From Acidimicrobiales bacterium (GTDB lineage: Bacteria; Actinomycetota; Acidimicrobiia; Acidimicrobiales; MedAcidi-G1): 64,000 nt of DNA. Below the pieces are notes generated by a model. The model had not been told where the DNA came from, ran no database searches, and saw only the letters and a list, made by a program, of their open reading frames with translations. The DNA is taken from assembly GCA_014237715.1 (NCBI GenBank), contig JAAZZG010000002.1, forward strand, positions 1-64,000, read 5' to 3'. Positions 59,174 to 64,000 of this stretch are shown piece by piece. A program made the position numbers and the translations under genes. Each line of letters opens with the position of its first letter. Position 1 is the first letter of the stretch.

Positions 59174-60571
59174 TCAGGTAGCCCACCCGGCGGGGTCGAT
59201 GGCACAGGCGAAGCCGCCCCAAGACCCTCCGGCCGCCCGGACCGCAGCGTTGGCCCGGGCCACCTCGATGAGACGGGCCAGCGCGGACCGTCCGTCCATC
59301 CCCGACGAGTCGAAGCCCCCCTGCTCGTCCACCTGTCGTACCCGCAACGCCCGGGCCACGCCGTCATCACCGGCCGGGTCCCAGAACGACACGTTCATCT
59401 CTGTGTCGCCCTGGAACGAGCTGAACACCAGGTTCGTCGAACCGATGGTCGCCCACATGTCGTCGACCACCGCCGTCTTGGCATGTACGTACACCTCTTC
59501 GACGCCCCACTCCCGGCGCACCGCTGGAGCCGACAGGCAGAACCCGTCATAGGCCCCGAGGGCAGCCAAAGCCTCGTAACCCGCGGCGATACCCGGATGG
59601 GAGCGCGCCGCAGCCAGCTCGGGCATCGGATCGCCGGGCACCGACGCAACGACCAGCACCTCCCGGTCCAGCGCCTCACGCAGCGCCACCAGAACGACCC
59701 GGCTGAGCAGCACCTGATCCTCGATGTAGATGTAGTCCCTCGCCCCGGCGATGGCCGACAGGTACTGCTCCCGCACGGCGTTCTCGCCATCCGGTAGCTC
59801 GTCGTACAACCCGGGAAGGACACTTCGCTGGATCTGCGCCGTGGTCGCCCCGGCCGACAGAGGCACCTCCGCCGGACGCCACCCCACCAGGTCGTCGGTG
59901 CGGCCGTCGAGCTGGTCGCCGGACCACGAGCCGTGCAATCGGTCGCGTTCGGACGCCCCGTTCCATCGCATCACGAAGTTGTCGTGCACATCGGCCACAC
60001 ACGGGCCCTGCAACCGGCAGTGCACGTCGTGGATATTGGAGTACCGCTCACCGGGCGCGAATCCGAGCGATGGATCGGGTTGGGCGTGGTCCCGGCCGGC
60101 CATCGATCCACGGGTGATGTTGATGCCCCCCACGAAAGCCACCGCGTCAGAGGTGCCGGCGTCGACTAACCAGACCTTCTGGTGCTGACAGTTCCGACCC
60201 ACCGCGTCCCACCGCACGTTCCACCTGGTGCCCCGATCCGCCAGCAGTTCAGCCGAGGTCCTATCACCGGGAAAGACGTCGGCGGCACCCACACTGTGAC
60301 CCTCCGGATGCCAGACCAACACACGTACGTCGATTCCACGCTTCGTCGCAGAGTCCATTAGTTCCAGGAAGGTGCCTCGCCCTCCAGGGAACCGCGCTTC
60401 TACCTCGAGGAAAGCCACACAGACCCACACCGAATTTGTTGCCGACTCAACCGCTCTGGCAATTCGTTCAAAGGCAACCGCACCGTCAACCAATGGTTCG
60501 ACCAGATTCCCCGATCGCACCGGAAAGGCCGCTGAAGCCGGTGGCGGATACCGATCAAGAACCTCGTCCAC
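59174..60571 (-). CDS. phospholipase-D family protein (cardiolipin-synthase-like)
   Basis: This 465-aa protein has two HKD motifs, one in NCQHQKVWLVDAG and one in VYVHAKTAVVDDMWATIGSTNL. It lacks obvious membrane helices, so it may be a soluble phosphatidyltransferase or phospholipase. It follows rmuC-like DNA on the same strand, 54 bases upstream of that gene, with no functional link evident. Confidence 0.85.
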   Translation of the reverse strand: MDEVLDRYPPPASAAFPVRSGNLVEPLVDGAVAFERIARAVESATNSVWVCVAFLEVEARFPGGRGTFLELMDSATKRGIDVRVLVWHPEGHSVGAADVFPGDRTSAELLADRGTRWNVRWDAVGRNCQHQKVWLVDAGTSDAVAFVGGINITRGSMAGRDHAQPDPSLGFAPGERYSNIHDVHCRLQGPCVADVHDNFVMRWNGASERDRLHGSWSGDQLDGRTDDLVGWRPAEVPLSAGATTAQIQRSVLPGLYDELPDGENAVREQYLSAIAGARDYIYIEDQVLLSRVVLVALREALDREVLVVASVPGDPMPELAAARSHPGIAAGYEALAALGAYDGFCLSAPAVRREWGVEEVYVHAKTAVVDDMWATIGSTNLVFSSFQGDTEMNVSFWDPAGDDGVARALRVRQVDEQGGFDSSGMDGRSALARLIEVARANAAVRAAGGSWGGFACAIDPAGWAT

Positions 60572-60632
60572 AGTTGAAAGTTACGTCGCAGGCTGGCGAT
60601 GACCAGCACCGAAGGCCCTAGGGTTCGCAGCC

Positions 60633-61316
60633 GTGGGCAAGGCGCTGGTTATCGAACACGACGAAACTGGCCCGGTTGGTGGCGTCGGCGAACGACTTGT
60701 CGAACACGGCTTCGAGCTGCACCCCTTCCGCGTCTTGGATGACCCATCCGACCCTGTATCCACCAAGGAGTTTCCCGATCCGACCAACTACGACATTGTC
60801 GTGGTGCTCGGATCCCCATGGTCGGTCTGCGAAAAAGGACCTATCGAATCTTGGATTGACCGCGAGATCGACCTAGTTCGAAACGCACACAGATCTGGCA
60901 CACCAGTCCTCGGTCTGTGCTTCGGTGGTCAAGTACTGGCCGCAGCCCTGGGCGGTGAGGTAACCAAGGCGGATCGACCAGAGATCGGCTGGTACGAAAT
61001 CGAGTCGGACCAGCCAGAGATCGTCTCACCCGGACCTTGGTTTGAATGGCATTACGATCAGTTCTCAATCCCTGACGGTTCTGTCGAGGTTGCCAGGTCC
61101 GAGATCTCGTCGCAGGTCTTTCGCTGCGACAAGAGTGTCGGCACGCAGTTCCACCCAGAGATCACACCAGAAATCGTCACCAGTTGGGTCACCGTGGGTC
61201 GCGAGGAGTTGGCCAAACTCGATATCGACCCGGAGCCGCTGGTCTCTGAAACAGTCGACCGCCGGGCCGGAGCCCGACGAAGGGCAGACCACCTAGTCGA
61301 CTGGTTCCTTGAGTAG
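60633..61316 (+). CDS. class I glutamine amidotransferase
   Basis: This 227-aa protein has the GATase nucleophile elbow GLCFGGQVLAA and the His-Glu pair in TQFHPEITPEIV. No synthetase domain is attached, so it resembles the stand-alone GuaA-like or gamma-glutamyl hydrolase group. The GTG start is close to the divergent PLD gene. Its last eight bases overlap the following P450 gene. Confidence 0.85.
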   Translation: MGKALVIEHDETGPVGGVGERLVEHGFELHPFRVLDDPSDPVSTKEFPDPTNYDIVVVLGSPWSVCEKGPIESWIDREIDLVRNAHRSGTPVLGLCFGGQVLAAALGGEVTKADRPEIGWYEIESDQPEIVSPGPWFEWHYDQFSIPDGSVEVARSEISSQVFRCDKSVGTQFHPEITPEIVTSWVTVGREELAKLDIDPEPLVSETVDRRAGARRRADHLVDWFLE

Positions 61317-62583
61317 CCGAGAGAACCATGTCCCGAAGGGGGCGACGCTGCCTGACATCCAGATACTGGACAATGACATCTGGGCGACACGGGTCCCCCA
61401 TCCCGAGTTCAAGATGCTTCGCGCCCACGACCCTGTCGCATGGTTCGACGAGCCGGATGGGAACTCTGGTTTCTGGGCCGTCACGCGTCTCGATGACCTC
61501 GTGGCGGTTCACCGCGACCACCGAACCTTTTCCTCACAGGTCGGGGGCACCGAACTTGAAGAACTGGAAAGGGATCCCGAAGCGCGCGAAGCACGACGGA
61601 CAATGCTGGAAACCGACCCTCCCGAGCACACCAGGATCAGGAAGCTGGTCTCGCGCAGCTTCACCCGGCGAGCTATCGAAAAATGGGAGAGCACAGCTCG
61701 CGCCCTCATCGCTGAGACCATTGATGGGGCCCTTGCCGAAGGCAAGGTCGACTTCGTCGACGCAGTCGCTCGACGCCTCCCGATTCAGATGATCAGCAAG
61801 CTTCTCGGTGTGCCCGACCGGGATGCCGAAGAACTGTTCCACTGGGCCGACTCAGTCGTCTACCACGCTGATCCCGACTTCTCGGACGTGTTGTACGACA
61901 AGGACGATACGGACCCCTACCGGCTGCTCCCGTTTCGAAGTCCCAACTCCCTGAAGGTCTTCGAATACGCCCAGCAGCTTGCCGCCGAAAAGACAAGGAG
62001 ACCCGAATCTGACGTGGTCTCAATGCTCGCGGGCTCCGACGACTTGACTCCCCGGGAGTTCCAGACCTTCTTCCTCTTGTTGGTCATCGCAGGGAATGAG
62101 ACCACTCGCCACAGCCTGAGCCACGGCGCCCTGGCTCTGGCCGAATTTCCGGACCAACTGCACCGGCTACGCGAAAACCCCAACCTGACTGACACGGCGT
62201 CAGAGGAAGTCCTTCGATGGGCCTGCCCCCAGATCCATTTCAGGAGAACCGCCACCGGAGACACAACCCTGGCGGGAGTACCTATCTCCGCCGGGGACAA
62301 GGTCGTTACCTGGTACATCTCGGCCAACTACGACGAGAGCGCCTTCACTGACCCATTCACGCTTGACCTGGGCAGAGATCCCAATCCACACGTGACTTTT
62401 GGAGGTGGAGGCCCGCACATTTGTCTCGGCGCCTGGTTGGCCAGGTTGGAAGTGAGGGTCTTCCTAGACGAGGTTGCAAAGCGCATCGACCGCATCCACC
62501 TCGTGGGCAAGCCAGAGCGAATCCGTTCGAACTTCATCAATGGCTTGAAATACCTGCCGCTCGAATTGGAAGCGATTAACTGA
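61309..62583 (+). CDS. cytochrome P450
   Basis: This 424-aa P450 has LVIAGNETTRHSLSHG (I-helix), the ExxR pair in SEEVLRWACP and the haem loop FGGGGPHICLGAWLAR (Cys372). The start is uncertain: TTG 61309, which overlaps the amidotransferase stop, is the first possible codon giving a full N terminus, with no ribosome site seen. Coupled translation is likely. The ending lies six bases from a convergent monooxygenase gene. Confidence 0.9.
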   Translation: MSSRENHVPKGATLPDIQILDNDIWATRVPHPEFKMLRAHDPVAWFDEPDGNSGFWAVTRLDDLVAVHRDHRTFSSQVGGTELEELERDPEAREARRTMLETDPPEHTRIRKLVSRSFTRRAIEKWESTARALIAETIDGALAEGKVDFVDAVARRLPIQMISKLLGVPDRDAEELFHWADSVVYHADPDFSDVLYDKDDTDPYRLLPFRSPNSLKVFEYAQQLAAEKTRRPESDVVSMLAGSDDLTPREFQTFFLLLVIAGNETTRHSLSHGALALAEFPDQLHRLRENPNLTDTASEEVLRWACPQIHFRRTATGDTTLAGVPISAGDKVVTWYISANYDESAFTDPFTLDLGRDPNPHVTFGGGGPHICLGAWLARLEVRVFLDEVAKRIDRIHLVGKPERIRSNFINGLKYLPLELEAIN

Positions 62584-62589
62584 CCACGG

Positions 62590-63990
62590 TCAAAGGGCCC
62601 TTCCCCAGACCAGGTGCTCTGCAGACGCAACGAGTTCACCAATGGAATGCTCGTCCGCCGAACCGAAGACATAGCGATCTGGGCGGATGAGGGCTGCTGC
62701 CTGTCCAGCGAGGAGGAGATCAAGGCCACCGTCTAGGTCAACCAGGTCGTCAACGAGGACCGTTTCGCACCAGCTCCCTGTCTGATGGGGAACTCGGGAC
62801 AGTAGATACCAGTCCGAGCCGCCAACATCGTCGAGCAGCGCCGGTGACCCATTGGCCAGAACCCTTGGTTGGCGTGCCTGATGTCCGATTCTTTCATCGG
62901 GCCCTGAGGAAAATATCCCCTCTGTTAGCGGTGGGAGACGCGACCACCGCTCCGCGTCGTTCGCATCAGGGAGGGGGAACTCTGCGACCTGTCCTGAGAC
63001 GATGCGGCCGGCTTCGATCGACATGGCGATGCATCTCTCTACATGGCTGCGACGCTCCATTTCGTAGCTTTCCAGGAGTTCTTCGGGAGCTGCGTACTGG
63101 AGGACCGACTTCAGTTTCCAGGCGAGATTGGCGGCGTCACGAATTCCCGAGCACATCCCTTGGCCGATGAACGGCGGCATCTGATGAGCCGCGTCGCCAG
63201 CTAGAAAGAAACGGCCATCCCGCCAGCTTTCAGCCACGACTGCGTGGAATCGGTAGGCGGCGGCTCGAACGATTTCCCCGGCATCCTCGGGAAGCCATGG
63301 TCGGAGTAGTTCGCGAACTCTTCGATGGTCTTCGAACTCTTCGTGGCTCTCACCGTCCATGAGCTGAAACTCCCAGCGGTGATGGCCATGAGCGGAAGGC
63401 ACGTAGGTCGCCGGCCTATCCGCATCACAAACCTGCTGGATCACCGAAGGTAGGCCGGCATCGCCGTCGAGCATTAGATCCACTACGAGCCAGTACTGGT
63501 CAAAGCCCCAGTCCTCCAGATCGATGCCCAGATTGCGGCGAGTGGTGCTCGAGGCTCCGTCGCAGGCAACGACGAACCGCGCATCGACAGAGTCCAGGTC
63601 GGTTACCTGTGAACCAAGGAACAACTCGACCTCAGGGAACCTCTCAAGGCCTTCACGAAGAACGCGATCTAGTTGCGGCTGCTGGAATACGTAGTCCTCG
63701 AACCACCCGAGTATCGGCGACCTCTCAAAGTCCTCGTAGGTGAAGAGCCTCTCCCCCTCGGAGTCGACAAACTCCATCCCTCGGCTTGGTTCGACGAGTC
63801 GTTCTACCCGGTCCGAAAGGCCCGCACCCTGGAAGATCCTCATGATCTCCGCGTCCAGATGACAGGCCCGAGGAAGCGGATACGCATCCAAAGAGGCCTC
63901 GTGAACTGCGGTCTCCACTCCGGCTTGTCCTAGAAGATTTGCCAGTAGGGCGCCGACCGGCCCACAACCGATTATTGCGACCTGCGGCAC
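62590..63990 (-). CDS. FAD-dependent class A monooxygenase (MhpA/phenol hydroxylase-like)
   Basis: This 466-aa flavoprotein has the FAD dinucleotide motif VAIIGCGPVGALLANLLGQAG, the conserved DG region FVVACDGASSTTRRNLG and the second FAD motif FLAGDAAHQMPPFIGQGMCSGIRDAANLAWKL. The C-terminal thioredoxin-like portion seems short. It likely hydroxylates an aromatic compound using NAD(P)H. The GTG start is 10 bases from the right edge. Confidence 0.9.
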   Translation of the reverse strand: MPQVAIIGCGPVGALLANLLGQAGVETAVHEASLDAYPLPRACHLDAEIMRIFQGAGLSDRVERLVEPSRGMEFVDSEGERLFTYEDFERSPILGWFEDYVFQQPQLDRVLREGLERFPEVELFLGSQVTDLDSVDARFVVACDGASSTTRRNLGIDLEDWGFDQYWLVVDLMLDGDAGLPSVIQQVCDADRPATYVPSAHGHHRWEFQLMDGESHEEFEDHRRVRELLRPWLPEDAGEIVRAAAYRFHAVVAESWRDGRFFLAGDAAHQMPPFIGQGMCSGIRDAANLAWKLKSVLQYAAPEELLESYEMERRSHVERCIAMSIEAGRIVSGQVAEFPLPDANDAERWSRLPPLTEGIFSSGPDERIGHQARQPRVLANGSPALLDDVGGSDWYLLSRVPHQTGSWCETVLVDDLVDLDGGLDLLLAGQAAALIRPDRYVFGSADEHSIGELVASAEHLVWGRAL

Positions 63991-64000
63991 GTCCCTAGTG

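Overview
The window looks like chromosomal DNA of a high-GC actinomycete. GTG starts are frequent, ATGA/GTGA gene overlaps are common, there are several P450s, and there is a luciferase-like oxidoreductase of an F420-type family. A marine Acidimicrobiia-like host is a reasonable guess, but it cannot be proved from the sequence. No rRNA, tRNA, CRISPR array, insertion sequence or phage gene was recognised. The window is gene-dense and no intergenic gap exceeds 300 bases.

Region 1 (1-31.4 kb, extended by one gene to 33.6 kb) reads as one large programme for degrading quaternary amines and oxidising the methyl groups released. A minus-strand run (12.6 to 6.0 kb) encodes a BKACE-type dehydrocarnitine-cleaving enzyme, a carnitine dehydrogenase/betainyl-CoA thioesterase fusion, an acyl-CoA dehydrogenase, an ADP-forming-type CoA ligase and a CaiD-like hydratase. 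Together they would convert gamma-butyrobetaine or carnitine to glycine betaine. A plus-strand operon (21.9-28.5 kb) encodes a corrinoid protein, a DUF1638 protein, a small PF13769-like protein, a methyl-THF:corrinoid methyltransferase, a RACo-type corrinoid reactivator, a tiny low-GC membrane protein and a non-pyrrolysine MttB-family methyltransferase. This would demethylate betaine to dimethylglycine. A dimethylglycine-dehydrogenase-like flavoprotein with EtfAB (15.4-19.7 kb) and a DgcA-like flavoenzyme (31.4-33.6 kb) would continue the demethylation. MetF, formate-THF ligase and an NAD-linked formate dehydrogenase (1.2-5.9 kb) would oxidise the C1 units to CO2. The formate dehydrogenase is unusual. 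Its catalytic chain reads through an in-frame UGA as selenocysteine, with a SECIS-like hairpin behind it. Its alpha subunit is also split, so the N-terminal Fe-S part is a separate gene at the far end of the operon.

Region 2 (33.7-44.4 kb) holds a P450, an MFS exporter and a divergent homoprotocatechuate (3,4-dihydroxyphenylacetate) meta-cleavage cluster. It has a LigAB-type dioxygenase, HpaE/F/G/H/I-like enzymes, an HpaR-like MarR regulator and an embedded P450.

Region 3 (45.2-56.6 kb) is an 11-gene minus-strand operon for reductive pyrimidine (or related cyclic ureide) catabolism. It encodes beta-ureidopropionase, an aminotransferase, dihydropyrimidinase, MmsA, a luciferase-like oxidoreductase, an AA_synth-family protein, a beta-hydroxyacid dehydrogenase and an NMT1/THI5-type ABC importer. 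No recognisable dihydropyrimidine dehydrogenase is present.

Region 4 (56.8-64 kb) is a mixed set: an APH-fold kinase, RmuC, a phospholipase-D family protein, a class I glutamine amidotransferase, a third P450 and a class A flavin monooxygenase.
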